Assembly: GCA_023384095.1 (NCBI GenBank)
Contig: JAHDXT010000040.1
Location: forward strand, 1-36,548
Source of the DNA: Hyphomicrobiaceae bacterium
GTDB taxonomy: Bacteria; Pseudomonadota; Alphaproteobacteria; Rhizobiales; Hyphomicrobiaceae
Reading direction: 5' to 3'
DNA: 36,548 nucleotides
The stretch's first letter is position 1; every line of letters starts with the position of its first letter. Made by a program: the position numbers and the translations under genes. Below the pieces are notes generated by a model. That model was not told the origin of the DNA, did not search any database, and saw only the letters and a program-made list of their open reading frames with translations. Below are positions 8,524 to 17,049 of this stretch, in pieces.

Positions 8524-9833
8524 GATCTCGCCTCCCGATGCTCGTCGTGCCGCGTCTCGGACATCGAGATGACCGGCAGGTAGCGCACGAACAGAAGGAA
8601 GAGCGCCGCAAACAGGCCGATGGTTCCGAGGTACAGGTACCATTCGGGCTGGGTCGGCGCATACATGCGCCACATGGACGGCAGGTAGTCGCGCTGCAGG
8701 CCGCCGACCACTATGGACAGGCGATCGAGCCAGACCCCCGCGGTGACGCCGAGCCCGATCAGGATGCAGCCCGGGTTGCTCGCCCTCACGCTGGGCGACC
8801 ACAGCGCCTGCGGCAGCAGCACGGTCAGCGCTATCGCACCCCAGTAGAGCCCGGCGTAATCGCCGACGAGCCGGTTGATGGTCGCTGTCTGCGTGTAGGA
8901 GCCGGCCAGCAGGGCGCTGCCGATCTCGCCCATGTGGACGTAGCCGACAACGAGCGAGTTCGCGAGCAGCAGCTTGCCGATGAGGTCCAGGTCCTCGACA
9001 GAGATGTAGCGCTCGAGGCGCAACGAGCCGCGCAGGATCGCAGCCGCGAGCAGGATCAGCGCCAGTCCGCTCTCGAGCCCGCTCACGACGTAGTGCAGCG
9101 GCAGGCGCGTCTCGTGCCAGTCCGGCACCAGCGTCACCGAGAACTCGAACGCCACCGTGCTCTGGATGACGAGCGCGATCGGGATCACGGCGACGGCGAC
9201 CAGTCGATAGGCGCGCTGGTGAAGGGCCCAGTGCCGCAGCGAGCCGCGCCAGCCCAGCGCGAAGGCGGCGAACACCCTCTTCGCGGCGAGCGGGCGGGCC
9301 CGGTCGCGCAACGTGGCGAGGTCGGGGATCAGCCCCACGTACCACAGCATCGTGGTCACGATCAGATGCGTGATGATCGCCCAGAAGTCCCAGGTGAGCG
9401 GGCTGCGGAACTGGGGCCAGACCTCGAACGTCGCCGGGTAGGGGAACATCCAGTAGAAGAGCCAGGGGCGACCCAGGTGGAAGATCGGGAAGATGCCGGC
9501 GCAAATCACCGCGAACAGGGCGAGGCCCTCGGCGAACCGGTTGATCGCGGTGCGCAGACTGTGCCGCCGCAGCACGAGGATGGCTGCGAACAGGGTGCTG
9601 CCGTTGGCGATGCCGATCCACCACACATAGTTGGTGAGGTCGAACCCCCACACGAAGGGGACGTTGGTGCCCCATACGCCGACGCCGATGAACACCAGCG
9701 CGCCGATCGAATAGGCGAGCACCAGGACCATGAAGGCGGAGGCGGCGAGCGCGAGCAGCCAGCCCCAGCCGAATTCGGGCGACAGCGGGATGCTGGCGAC
9801 CTCGCTGGCCGAGGTCTCAGCCGGTGTCGTCAT
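8520..9833 (-). CDS. actC: Alternative Complex III subunit ActC (NrfD/PsrC-type quinone-binding membrane protein)
   Basis: A 437-residue polytopic membrane protein of the NrfD family with about ten helices. Seen motifs include WGFDLTNYVWWIGIANGST near the N-terminus, FPIFHLGRPWLFYWMFPYP in the first third, and LPLHYVVSGLESG and GYVHMGEIGSALLAG later. ActC holds the quinol site and hands electrons to the Fe-S clusters of ActB. The ATG at 9833 has GGGAGG 5-6 bases upstream and is preferred over the in-frame GTG two codons earlier. It overlaps the actB 3' end by 17 bases and its stop overlaps the actD start. Confidence 0.95.
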   Translation of the reverse strand: MTTPAETSASEVASIPLSPEFGWGWLLALAASAFMVLVLAYSIGALVFIGVGVWGTNVPFVWGFDLTNYVWWIGIANGSTLFAAILVLRRHSLRTAINRFAEGLALFAVICAGIFPIFHLGRPWLFYWMFPYPATFEVWPQFRSPLTWDFWAIITHLIVTTMLWYVGLIPDLATLRDRARPLAAKRVFAAFALGWRGSLRHWALHQRAYRLVAVAVIPIALVIQSTVAFEFSVTLVPDWHETRLPLHYVVSGLESGLALILLAAAILRGSLRLERYISVEDLDLIGKLLLANSLVVGYVHMGEIGSALLAGSYTQTATINRLVGDYAGLYWGAIALTVLLPQALWSPSVRASNPGCILIGLGVTAGVWLDRLSIVVGGLQRDYLPSMWRMYAPTQPEWYLYLGTIGLFAALFLLFVRYLPVISMSETRHDEHREARS

Positions 9834-12759
9834 CGCCACCTCCCGCTCGGCGCAACGGCGGCTTCTGGGACAGGCGAGCGAGGTAGGTGGTGCGCGGCCG
9901 GGTATTGAGCTCGCCGAGCAGCGCGTAGTTGCGTGGGCTCGCTTTGCGGTCGGCCACGGCGCTGCCGGGGTCGTTGATGTTGCCGAACACGATCGCCCTC
10001 GTCGGGCACGCCTGCTGGCATGCGGTCATCAGCTCGCCGTCGCGGATCGGCCGGTTCTCCATCCCGGCCGCGATCCGCGCTGCGCCGATCCGGTGAACGC
10101 AGTAGGTGCATTTCTCGATCACGCCCCGCCAGCGCACCGTGACCTCTGGGTTGTAGACCTCGTCCGGCGCCGAGAACGGCCGCTGGCCGTAGTTGAACCA
10201 GTTGAACCGGCGCACCTTGTAGGGGCAGTTGTTGGAGCAGGTCCGGGTGCCGACGCAGCGGCTGTAGGTCATCTCGTTGAGGCCCTCGCTCGAATGCACC
10301 GTCGCGTTGACAGGGCAGACGACCTCGCAAGGCGCCTTCTCGCAATGCATGCAGAGCACCGGCTGGAAGTACGTCTCGGGCGCCGCCAGCGGTCCCGCGA
10401 AGTAGCGGTCGATGCGCAGCCAGTGCATCTCGCGCCCGCGCGCCACCTCGTCGGGGCCGACGATCGGCACGTTGTTCTCCGCCTGGCAGGCTATCACGCA
10501 GGCATTGCAGCCGAGGCAAAGGTCGAGGTCGATGGCCATGCCCCACGCGTTCCCGTCGTAGACGTATTCCGGGTACATGGATGGCAGCCTCGTCTCCGGC
10601 TCGTGCGGCGGCGGCGGCGCAGCGGCTGCCGCGACACGGACGATGTCGCGTCCCTCCATCGAGTGGTGATGCTGGGTGCTGACCAGCTCCTGGCGGCGGC
10701 CGGTGGCGATGATTGTGACTCCCTCTATCGCCCAGGGCTGCTCGGACGAGCGCAATTGATAAGCGTCGAACCCGCGCCGGCTCCCGATCCGCCCGGCGGC
10801 GCGGCGGCCGAAGCCGAGCGTCATCGTGGTGACGTCCGGCGCGTGCCCCGGCAGGAGCCAGACGGGCGCCTCGACGCTCAGCCCGCCATGAGTGAACAAG
10901 GCCATGTCGCCGGTGCGCAGACCGAAGGCGGCGGCGGTCGCGGGCGCCATCAGGGCAGCGTTGCCCCAGACCTGCTTGGTGAGCGGCTTGGGCAGCTCCT
11001 GTAGCCAGCCGTTGTTGGCGAAGCGGCCGTCCCAGACGGAAGGATCGGGTGCGAAGACCACCGTCTGGCCGCTCGGCGCTCCTCCCGCCTCGGCAGATCC
11101 CGGGCGCCAGCCGGAGGGCGCCGCGACGGCGACGGGCGGATACGCGCTGCCTGCTATGACGCCGTCCTCGAGCGACTTTAGCCAAAGCGCCTCGAACCGG
11201 TCGCCCCAGTCCTCCCGCCAGGTCGCCTGGACCAGGGCGTGAGCGTCGCCCGGCTCGCCGATCACCCGCGCCAGCAGCTCCTCGATGGCGGTCGCCTGGA
11301 TCAGCGGCACGGTGGCCGGCTGGCGCAACCCGGCCGTTCCGTCGAATGCGCGCAGGTCGCCCCAGCTCTCGAGCGCGTGGCGCGCCGGCAGGTGCCAGCG
11401 GCAGAGGATCGCGGTCTCGTCCTGGTAGGTGCCGATATGCATCGACATCGGAACGCGGCTGAGCAGATTGGAGAAATCGAGGTCGCCGGGAGCGTCGTAG
11501 GCCGGATTGCCGCCGAGGATCAGGAGCGCGCGGACGCGGCCCGCGGCGATGGCCTCGGCGAGCGAGGCCAGTGAGCCCATCGGAGGGTCCTCTAAGGCGA
11601 TCACCGGCTCGATGTAGCGCATCGTCACCCCGGCAGCGCCGAGCTCGCCGTTGATCGCGTTCGCGATTGCCTGCACGTCGCGGGGCTGCTCGCGCCCGGC
11701 CGCCACCACGCCGCGTGCCCCGGCCCGGCGGAGGTCGGCGGCGGCGGCTTGCGCAAAGGCGAGCTGCCCGGTCGTCGCCGTCGGCCCGCGCAAGAATGCG
11801 AGGATCTGGCGCGCGGCCGCCTCGACTGTCCGCGGCGGCGCCATCAGCCGGAGATCGGCGCGGGCGCCCGTCAGGCTCGGGGTCGATTCCGCGGCATAGA
11901 GGCGGGGCAGCGGCCGGTCGGGCGCGCGACGGCGCTGCGCGAAGTCCGCTGCATAGCGGATGGCTGCGGCGCCGCTGCAGAGGAGGTCGCCGCCGAGCGT
12001 GACGATCACATCGGCCGCGGTCAGGTCGAGGACCTGATCGAGCGGCCGCCCGAACACCGTCCGCGAGGCAGCGTGCGCCGTCCCGGTCGCGAGCGGCGCA
12101 TGCGTGAACCAGCGCGCCTCGGGCAGCAGCAGACGGGCCCGCGCCACCAGCCGGTCAACGGTCGGCGAGGCCCGCGGCTCGAGCAGCACGTAGAGACCGG
12201 CGCCTCCGCTGGAGCGCGCCTGCTGACCGAGGTCGTTCACGACCCTCCATGCGTCGGCCCAGCTCATCCTCGCGCCGGACGCGCTCGGCGCGTCGGAGCG
12301 GTCCGGATCGTAGAGCGACAGCACCTCGGCCTGAGCGAACGCGTCGGTGCCTCCGAGGCTCGCCGGGTGGAGCGGGTTGCCCTCGATCTTCACCGGCCGC
12401 CCGTCGGTGCTCTCGACGAGCATGCCGCGACCCAGCCCGTCGAGCTCCAGCGATGTCGCGAACCGTAGTGGCACGCCGGGCGTATGGAGCGGCGGCAGGC
12501 GCGGGTGGGACAGCAGCGGCGCACCCCACGGCTGCCTGTTGACGGCGCAGCCGCCCAGCCCCGCCAGTGCGAGCGAGGCGGCCATGCGGCCGAGCAGCCC
12601 GCGGCGGTCGACCGCCTCGGGCGCGGCGGGCTCCGGAAACTCGCCTTCGAGGAACCGGCGCGCCTGCTCTTCCCCGGCGAGATCCTCAGGACTGCGCCAA
12701 AGCGCTTCTCCGGCCGGGTGGTCCGCGATGGCGGGAGTGCATTTGCGATCCTCGGCCAT
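9817..12759 (-). CDS. actB: Alternative Complex III subunit ActB (fused molybdopterin-like and Fe-S subunit)
   Basis: A 980-residue fused subunit. The N-terminus has a twin-arginine-like signal (DRRGLLGRMAASLALAG, Arg52-Arg53, then a lipobox-like GGC at Cys71). The B1 part resembles a molybdopterin oxidoreductase, which in this family lacks the cofactor. The C-terminal B2 part, from about residue 730, carries four Fe-S motifs: CLGCNACVIAC, CMHCEKAPCEVVCP, CVGTRTCSNNCPYKVRRF, and CTYC with a distant CQQACP. The third has the spacing seen for the [3Fe-4S] site of characterised complexes. The ATG at 12759 begins 2 bases after the actA stop; a GTG at 12774 would add five residues. It transfers electrons between the ActC quinol site and the ActA hemes. 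Confidence 0.95.
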   Translation of the reverse strand: MAEDRKCTPAIADHPAGEALWRSPEDLAGEEQARRFLEGEFPEPAAPEAVDRRGLLGRMAASLALAGLGGCAVNRQPWGAPLLSHPRLPPLHTPGVPLRFATSLELDGLGRGMLVESTDGRPVKIEGNPLHPASLGGTDAFAQAEVLSLYDPDRSDAPSASGARMSWADAWRVVNDLGQQARSSGGAGLYVLLEPRASPTVDRLVARARLLLPEARWFTHAPLATGTAHAASRTVFGRPLDQVLDLTAADVIVTLGGDLLCSGAAAIRYAADFAQRRRAPDRPLPRLYAAESTPSLTGARADLRLMAPPRTVEAAARQILAFLRGPTATTGQLAFAQAAAADLRRAGARGVVAAGREQPRDVQAIANAINGELGAAGVTMRYIEPVIALEDPPMGSLASLAEAIAAGRVRALLILGGNPAYDAPGDLDFSNLLSRVPMSMHIGTYQDETAILCRWHLPARHALESWGDLRAFDGTAGLRQPATVPLIQATAIEELLARVIGEPGDAHALVQATWREDWGDRFEALWLKSLEDGVIAGSAYPPVAVAAPSGWRPGSAEAGGAPSGQTVVFAPDPSVWDGRFANNGWLQELPKPLTKQVWGNAALMAPATAAAFGLRTGDMALFTHGGLSVEAPVWLLPGHAPDVTTMTLGFGRRAAGRIGSRRGFDAYQLRSSEQPWAIEGVTIIATGRRQELVSTQHHHSMEGRDIVRVAAAAAPPPPHEPETRLPSMYPEYVYDGNAWGMAIDLDLCLGCNACVIACQAENNVPIVGPDEVARGREMHWLRIDRYFAGPLAAPETYFQPVLCMHCEKAPCEVVCPVNATVHSSEGLNEMTYSRCVGTRTCSNNCPYKVRRFNWFNYGQRPFSAPDEVYNPEVTVRWRGVIEKCTYCVHRIGAARIAAGMENRPIRDGELMTACQQACPTRAIVFGNINDPGSAVADRKASPRNYALLGELNTRPRTTYLARLSQKPPLRRAGGGDDDTG

Positions 12760-12761
12760 GG

Positions 12762-13418
12762 CTACCGATGGCACACGGAGCAGTTGGTCAGCGGCGATGC
12801 GGCGCGGAGCGGGCTGCCGCGAATCGGCTGGCCTTTGCTCGCCGAAAGGCGGCGCATGCCCGGCTGGGCCGCAATCTCAGCCTCGGCGGATCGCACATGA
12901 TTGGCCGGGTCGCGGTGGCAATCCAGGCACCAGCCCATCGACAGCGTGTTGACCTTGTGCGTCTGGGGCATCTCCTCGACGCGGCCGTGACAGGTCTCGC
13001 AGGCAATGCCGCTGCTGACATGCGCACCGTGATGGAAATAGGCGAAGCTCGGCAGCCGGTGCACCGACGCCCACACTATGGGCTGGCCGAGGGCAACGCT
13101 CGTGCGCAGCGGTTCCAGCATCGTCGCGCCCTGCAGGATCTGCGAGTGGCAGATGAGGCAGGCGTGCGCCGTGGGCATCCCGGCATGGGCGGAACGCTCC
13201 GCGGTGCTGTGGCAGAAGGCGCAGGCGATCCCGATTCCGGAGACGTGGATGTCGTGCCTGAACGGAATGGGCTGCGCGGCAGTCACACCGACCCGCCAGA
13301 ACCAGTCCGAGCGCACATAGAAATAGCTGAATGCGAGGAGACCTCCGACTGCCGAAACGGCGACGATGATGCCGAGCCGGAATGCGGTGTTGGCCCCAGG
13401 CCGGAAAAGCTGTGCCAT
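12762..13418 (-). CDS. actA: Alternative Complex III subunit ActA (pentaheme cytochrome c)
   Basis: A 218-residue membrane-anchored pentaheme cytochrome. One N-terminal helix (about residues 13-34) is followed by five CxxCH sites: CAFCH 66-70, CLICH 87-91, CETCH 140-144, CLDCH 164-168 and CSVCH 213-217. Typical motifs PIPFRHDIHVSGIG and YFHHGAHVSSGI lie between them. The ATG at 13418 is preferred because GCAGG lies about 8 bases upstream and because the 25 residues of the longer frame are unlike a leader. It is the first gene of the act operon. The last heme site is right at the C-terminus, so the protein has no extension beyond it. Confidence 0.94.
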   Translation of the reverse strand: MAQLFRPGANTAFRLGIIVAVSAVGGLLAFSYFYVRSDWFWRVGVTAAQPIPFRHDIHVSGIGIACAFCHSTAERSAHAGMPTAHACLICHSQILQGATMLEPLRTSVALGQPIVWASVHRLPSFAYFHHGAHVSSGIACETCHGRVEEMPQTHKVNTLSMGWCLDCHRDPANHVRSAEAEIAAQPGMRRLSASKGQPIRGSPLRAASPLTNCSVCHR

Positions 13419-13637
13419 CGAACGACCTGCCCTGGCCCCGCACGTGGGATGCCGCCGGTCGGCCGCCCCATGCCGCACGCCGGCAAACCGCATCCGTTCG
13501 GTTGCTAAACGAGCAGACGCTCGTCTCGTTCCGAGGTCAGAAGGCTGGCTGTCTCAGCAGGAAGCGCCGGCTCACGGGCAACGCAAACCCCCTGTGCCCC
13601 GCGCAGGCCGTCCCTCCTGGTCACCGCGCCGCTGATC
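13419..13637. other. Upstream region of the act operon
   Basis: About 220 bases before actA, which must contain the operon promoter. I see no strong sigma70 pair. A compact set of short complementary stretches (for example gagcagacgctcgtc near 13509-13523) may fold, but does not match a riboswitch class I can name. Confidence 0.3.
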
Positions 13638-13880
13638 GGGGTCAGCCGCTTACCGGCTTTGCCGACCCTCGATGACGAAACGATTCCCACTGCATACCCA
13701 CACCGTCATTCCCGCGGAGGCGGGAATCCACGACACGCCGCAGATCAGGTGTGGAGAGTTGCGTGGATGGCCGCCTTCGCGGCCATGACGGAAGGAAGGG
13801 CAAAGGGGACCAGGCGGAACACTGGTGTCGACGCTGATCGGGGATCTGACCCCTTCGGCTCAGTTTCGTTTCAGACCCGC
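13638..13880 (+). repeat. Composite palindromic repeat A (inverted partner at 18201-18406)
   Basis: The 165-base core at 13638-13802 matches the reverse complement of 18242-18406 with three mismatches by my alignment. A further 30 bases (13851-13880) match 18201-18230 exactly; copy A has extra sequence between the two matching blocks. The core contains two palindromes, cattCCCGCggaGGCGGGaat and ggCCGCcttcGCGGcc. They are flanked by GTCAT...TCCAC and GTGGA...ATGAC, so the pair is itself an inverted repeat, like a bacterial interspersed mosaic element. The mobilising enzyme, if any, is not in the window. Confidence 0.9.
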
Positions 13881-13923
13881 TGGGTCTGACCCCCTTAAAA
13901 ACGATCTCCTTTGCCCCAGATCG

Positions 13924-13949
13924 CCCTCTCCCAGTTGCATGGGAGAGGG
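13924..13949. other. Perfect hairpin in repeat-rich intergenic DNA
   Basis: ccctctccca (13924-13933) pairs perfectly with tgggagaggg (13940-13949) around a 6-base loop. A second small perfect palindrome, cagaccc-gct-gggtctg, is at 13872-13888. Apart from these, 13881-14105 shows no gene. Confidence 0.6.
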
Positions 13950-14105
13950 GACTGTGACGGTCCTTCTGAACCGGAGAAATCCTGGAGAAATCAGGCAGAG
14001 GGCGTGCATCGGCTGCCGGTCGAAGTACGCGGGGATGCACAGCCGAGCGGGTCATGATGCTACCCGCCCCGCTGCGCCTCTCGATCGAGGGGACCGAAGT
14101 AAACG

Positions 14106-14261
14106 CTACTTCTTCTTCGGAGGTGACTTGCGATCAGGACGCTGGGTGCTTGCAGACGCTCCAAGCGATCTGATCTCGGCTTCGGTCAGCGACTTGGGAT
14201 CGCGCATCGCCTTCGATGCAATTTTCCCCACGCGCTCTGATGTCTTTTCATCCTTAGCCAT
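14106..14261 (-). CDS. Small basic conserved-type hypothetical protein (51 aa)
   Basis: A short gene on the minus strand. ATG at 14261 has GGGAG 7 bases upstream and the stop is TAG at 14106-14108. The 51-residue product starts MAKDEKTSERVGKIASKAMR, continues with SLTEAEIRSLGASASTQ and ends in RKSPPKKK. It has no signal peptide or membrane segment, is highly charged, and has a basic tail. I recall similar small proteins (MAK-EKTS...V..IASK....ASALTQ) as conserved hypotheticals in many Proteobacteria, function unknown. The good ribosome site, codon-like composition and family-like pattern support it as a real gene. Confidence 0.75.
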   Translation of the reverse strand: MAKDEKTSERVGKIASKAMRDPKSLTEAEIRSLGASASTQRPDRKSPPKKK

Positions 14262-14446
14262 AGCGGTGCTCCCTTGGGAGGAATGTCCTGGCGCAACGCA
14301 GCCAACTCAGCAAACGCCGCACACAATTCAGTATGTCAGAGCCATACGGGAACACAATCGGCTGGCCACGGAAAAAGCGTGGGTACTGCTGAGGGAAGTC
14401 GAACGGCTCAAGGCCCGATCCCGCGAACCGGGAACGGTCTGCTGGC

Positions 14447-14471
14447 CCTGACGGCGCGGAGCGCCGTCAGG
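14447..14471. terminator. 11-bp perfect hairpin downstream of phasin gene
   Basis: cctgacggcgc (14447-14457) pairs with gcgccgtcagg (14461-14471) around a 3-base gga loop. It lies 115 bases beyond the phasin stop on the minus strand and could end that transcript, although no U-tract follows. The rest of 14262-14585 holds no gene I can support. Confidence 0.5.
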
Positions 14472-14585
14472 CACATGGCGCGTTGCGCTGCATCGGCCCA
14501 GGTCGAGGAGCTCTCCGCGAATGGCGGGAGTTGGCGCGACGAGCACGTGCTCTCGGCCGGCGGTCGCCACACCCGATGGCCGACC

Positions 14586-15143
14586 TCAGCGGGAAATGAG
14601 CGGAGCTGCGGCCTCCATCCAGGTATTCATCATCCGGTCGTTGGTGACCTGGTAATCGTGCATCATCTCTTGGAAGAACTTGGCCTGCTCGTCCCACATC
14701 TGCTGCGGGGTCCGGCACTTCGCCAGATGCGCCGGCAGATCGAGGTAGGCCCTGCTGCGCCGGCCGAGCAGCCCGACCATCTCGACGTTGGCCTGCGCCA
14801 AGGCGTGCATGTAGCGGCTCGAGCCGCCGTTGCCTGCGGCGCCCCAGATCTGGGCCACCATGCTCTCGAGCTGTTTCGCGGGCGCCGTTGCCGCCCAGCC
14901 CAGCACCTGGGGCGCGGCGCCGGTCCACCCGGTCTGGCCGAAGGCCCGCCTGGCCTGCTCGCCGGCGCGCGCGGCCTGTGGCGCCGCCTGCATGGCCTCC
15001 ATGAACGACTGCCGGGCGTGCTCGAGGCCCCCCGTTTCCTCCCGCTGGGGCTTCGCCGTCTTGCGGCCCGCCTGGGCCCGGCTCTGCCTCGCCGGCTGCT
15101 GCCGGCCCTTCCTGGCCTGAACGCGCTTCGGTTTCGCTGCCAC
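14586..15143 (-). CDS. Phasin-family protein
   Basis: A 185-residue protein started at GTG 15143, which has GGGAGG 6 bases upstream; a TTG at 15179 would add 12 residues without a better site. The N-terminal 45 residues are very basic and rich in Lys, Arg, Gln and Ala. The remainder is helical and shows the phasin_2-like C-terminal pattern: SRAYLDLPAHLAKCRTPQQM, then WDEQAKFFQEMMHDYQ. Phasins coat polyhydroxyalkanoate granules in the cytoplasm and can bind DNA through basic tails. A DNA-binding role for this tail is inference. No PHA synthase gene is in the window. It is transcribed away from the exported protein at 15487. Confidence 0.82.
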   Translation of the reverse strand: MAAKPKRVQARKGRQQPARQSRAQAGRKTAKPQREETGGLEHARQSFMEAMQAAPQAARAGEQARRAFGQTGWTGAAPQVLGWAATAPAKQLESMVAQIWGAAGNGGSSRYMHALAQANVEMVGLLGRRSRAYLDLPAHLAKCRTPQQMWDEQAKFFQEMMHDYQVTNDRMMNTWMEAAAPLISR

Positions 15144-15486
15144 GATCAACCTCCCGTTGGTGGATTGAGGATTGCTCAAACGCCGAGCTTGCAGGTGACT
15201 GGCTCTGTTCCCTCTTCACCCCCATCTGCCGTCATCCAGACCAATGCCGTCATACGGATGATATGCGGGTTGCGGGATCGCACACTCCACAACTGCCGGC
15301 CGCCAACGGCCGCCGACCCGGCTAGTAAACGGGCAAAGAGAGGTTTGGTTTCCCCACGGCGCGTCCGCCGCCGCAGGATCTGTTCCCGGCGGAACTGCCG
15401 GCCCTTCCGCCAGGGCATAGGATGAAATCATCACCCCTGGCGCTCCCGGCCTTTCGGATGGCGGGAGAGACGTGATGGAGGAGCAG
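15144..15486. other. Divergent intergenic region, phasin / exported protein
   Basis: About 340 bases between divergent genes. No convincing promoter pair and no repeat family member are seen. A GGAGG at 15477-15481 serves the gene starting at 15487. Confidence 0.35.
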
Positions 15487-15921
15487 ATGACCCGCCCCGT
15501 CGACCTTCGCGCGAAGCTGTCCGCCCTTGCCGCGCTCGGCATCGGCGCCCTGATGATGGCAGGCCAGCCCGCGGCAGCCATGGAGGAAGGCGAGATCTTC
15601 CTGACCCAGGGGCTCGTCTGCGACCGTCCCTCGTTCGTGGACGCAGTCGTCACGCTGGCCTCCAGCGGCGAGGATCTTCCAGGGGCCATGGCGCAGGTGA
15701 ACGCCGGTGCGGAAAAGCCGCGCTGTGTTGCCGGAACGCTGCTGGTCGCCAAGTACGTTGCGAAGGCCCGCACTTTCTTCACCAAGGACAACGCCGTCCA
15801 CGTGCACAAGGTCAAGGTCGTCGGCTTCGCCATGGCGACACCCGACGGCGTCGTGCCGCAGCGGCTGCCGCAGCCGATCACCCAGTACGTGTTCTCGATG
15901 GAGAAGGCTGCCGGCGCTTGA
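15487..15921 (+). CDS. Small exported protein of unknown function
   Basis: A 144-residue product. ATG 15487 is chosen because GGAGG ends 5 bases upstream; two ATGs a few codons earlier are less well placed. The leader MTRPVDLRAKLSALAALGIG, continuing LMMAGQPAAA, looks like a Sec signal peptide with cleavage near AAA-MEEGE. The mature part is about 110 residues with exactly two cysteines (LVCDRPS and KPRCVAG), which could form a disulfide in the periplasm. It has a VHVHKVKVVGFAM strand near the end. I do not recognise a family. A probable terminator follows, so it looks monocistronic. Confidence 0.75.
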   Translation: MTRPVDLRAKLSALAALGIGALMMAGQPAAAMEEGEIFLTQGLVCDRPSFVDAVVTLASSGEDLPGAMAQVNAGAEKPRCVAGTLLVAKYVAKARTFFTKDNAVHVHKVKVVGFAMATPDGVVPQRLPQPITQYVFSMEKAAGA

Positions 15922-15948
15922 GCTCGCAGCCGTCGATTTTCACCAGAG

Positions 15949-15980
15949 CGCTCCGGGTCCGCAGATCCGGAGCGTTTGTC
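15949..15980 (+). terminator. Rho-independent-like terminator
   Basis: cgctccgg (15949-15956) pairs perfectly with ccggagcg (15967-15974) across a 10-base loop, followed by TTTGTC. It begins 28 bases after the stop of the exported-protein gene. Confidence 0.65.
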
Positions 15981-16161
15981 GTTCTCGCCTGCCCGTTGCT
16001 CACGACCCGTTGACCATCACCTCCGAATCCGTCGCGCGGACCCGGCTGCACACACATTCTGACGGACTGTTACAGCCGGAACAGCGGGCTCGGCTCCAGC
16101 CAGTCATCATGCCTGCACGCTGAACGACCAACACCGCGCAAGCACCATCGAGGGCATTGCC

Positions 16162-17049
16162 ATGCTGCTGACAACCGAGGACATGATGCAGTCGCACAGC
16201 GCGGAGGATGCGGCGCCCGAGAGCGACATTCGCCCGCCTCGCCGGGACGCGCGTCGCGCTGCCGGCAAGTCGGCCGGCAACACGATCCTGCGCGCCGGCG
16301 GCATCGAAAAGGTGCTGGGCACCGGCGTCGGCGAGATCCGGGTCCTGAAGGGCATCGACGTCGAGCTCAGGGCCGGCGAGCTGACCCTGCTGATGGGGCC
16401 CTCTGGCAGCGGCAAGACGACATTGCTGTCGATTCTCGGCTGCATCCTGACGCCCACGAGCGGCGCGCTCGCGATTGCCGGCCAGTCGACCGCGGGCCTC
16501 GGGCCCGAGGGTCTCGCCGATCTGCGCCGCCGGCACGTGGGTTTCGTGTTTCAATCCTACAACCTGTTCCCGACCCTGACGGCCACGCAGAACATCATGC
16601 TGGCGCTCGACCTGCGCGGCATCACCGGGGCGGATGCGGCTCAATATGCGGCGCGTGCGCTGGCCGAGGTCGGCCTGACCCATCGCGCTGAGGCATTCCC
16701 GGGGCAGATGAGCGGCGGCGAGAAGCAGCGGGTGGCGATCGCCCGCGCGCTTGCCGGCTCGCCATCCGTGATCCTGGCCGACGAGCCGACGGCCGCGCTC
16801 GACAGCGAGAACGGCAAAGGAGTGATGGCGCTTCTCGCCGAAGTCGCTAAGGATAAATCGCGAGCCGTCTTGGCGGTCACGCACGACCATCGCACGCTTG
16901 CCTATGCCGATCGCATCATCAGGATCGAGGACGGGCAAATCGTCGCCGATGAAAGGGCCGGCAACGCTTCCGAAAAGGGGAGCAATGGCCACATACTCGA
17001 AGGAGATGAAGCCAATGGGCGCCGGTTCAGGCGGCGGAGCCGCATCTAA
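16162..17049 (+). CDS. ABC transporter ATPase, DevA/MacB/LolD-type
   Basis: A 295-residue cytoplasmic ATPase. ATG 16162 has GAGGG about 8 bases upstream. All catalytic motifs are present: Walker A GPSGSGKTT (79-87), Q-loop FVFQSYNLF (129-137), signature MSGGEKQRVAIARAL (184-198), Walker B VILADEPTAALD (204-215) and the switch His in AVTHDHR (242). The GCILTPTSG segment after Walker A and the gene partner resemble DevA of DevBCA exporters. The first 40 residues are an extra charged extension. The 3' end overlaps the next gene in another frame. The usual FtsX-like permease (DevC) is missing from both sides. Confidence 0.9.
   Translation: MLLTTEDMMQSHSAEDAAPESDIRPPRRDARRAAGKSAGNTILRAGGIEKVLGTGVGEIRVLKGIDVELRAGELTLLMGPSGSGKTTLLSILGCILTPTSGALAIAGQSTAGLGPEGLADLRRRHVGFVFQSYNLFPTLTATQNIMLALDLRGITGADAAQYAARALAEVGLTHRAEAFPGQMSGGEKQRVAIARALAGSPSVILADEPTAALDSENGKGVMALLAEVAKDKSRAVLAVTHDHRTLAYADRIIRIEDGQIVADERAGNASEKGSNGHILEGDEANGRRFRRRSRI

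Noticed and set aside
13505-13620. Possible riboswitch upstream of actA
   Set aside because: Some short motifs recall known aptamers, but no class fits the full conserved core, and the act operon is not a typical target.
14328-14570. 80-codon minus-strand frame
   Set aside because: No ribosome site, no family-like pattern, and it contains the 11-bp hairpin at 14447-14471.
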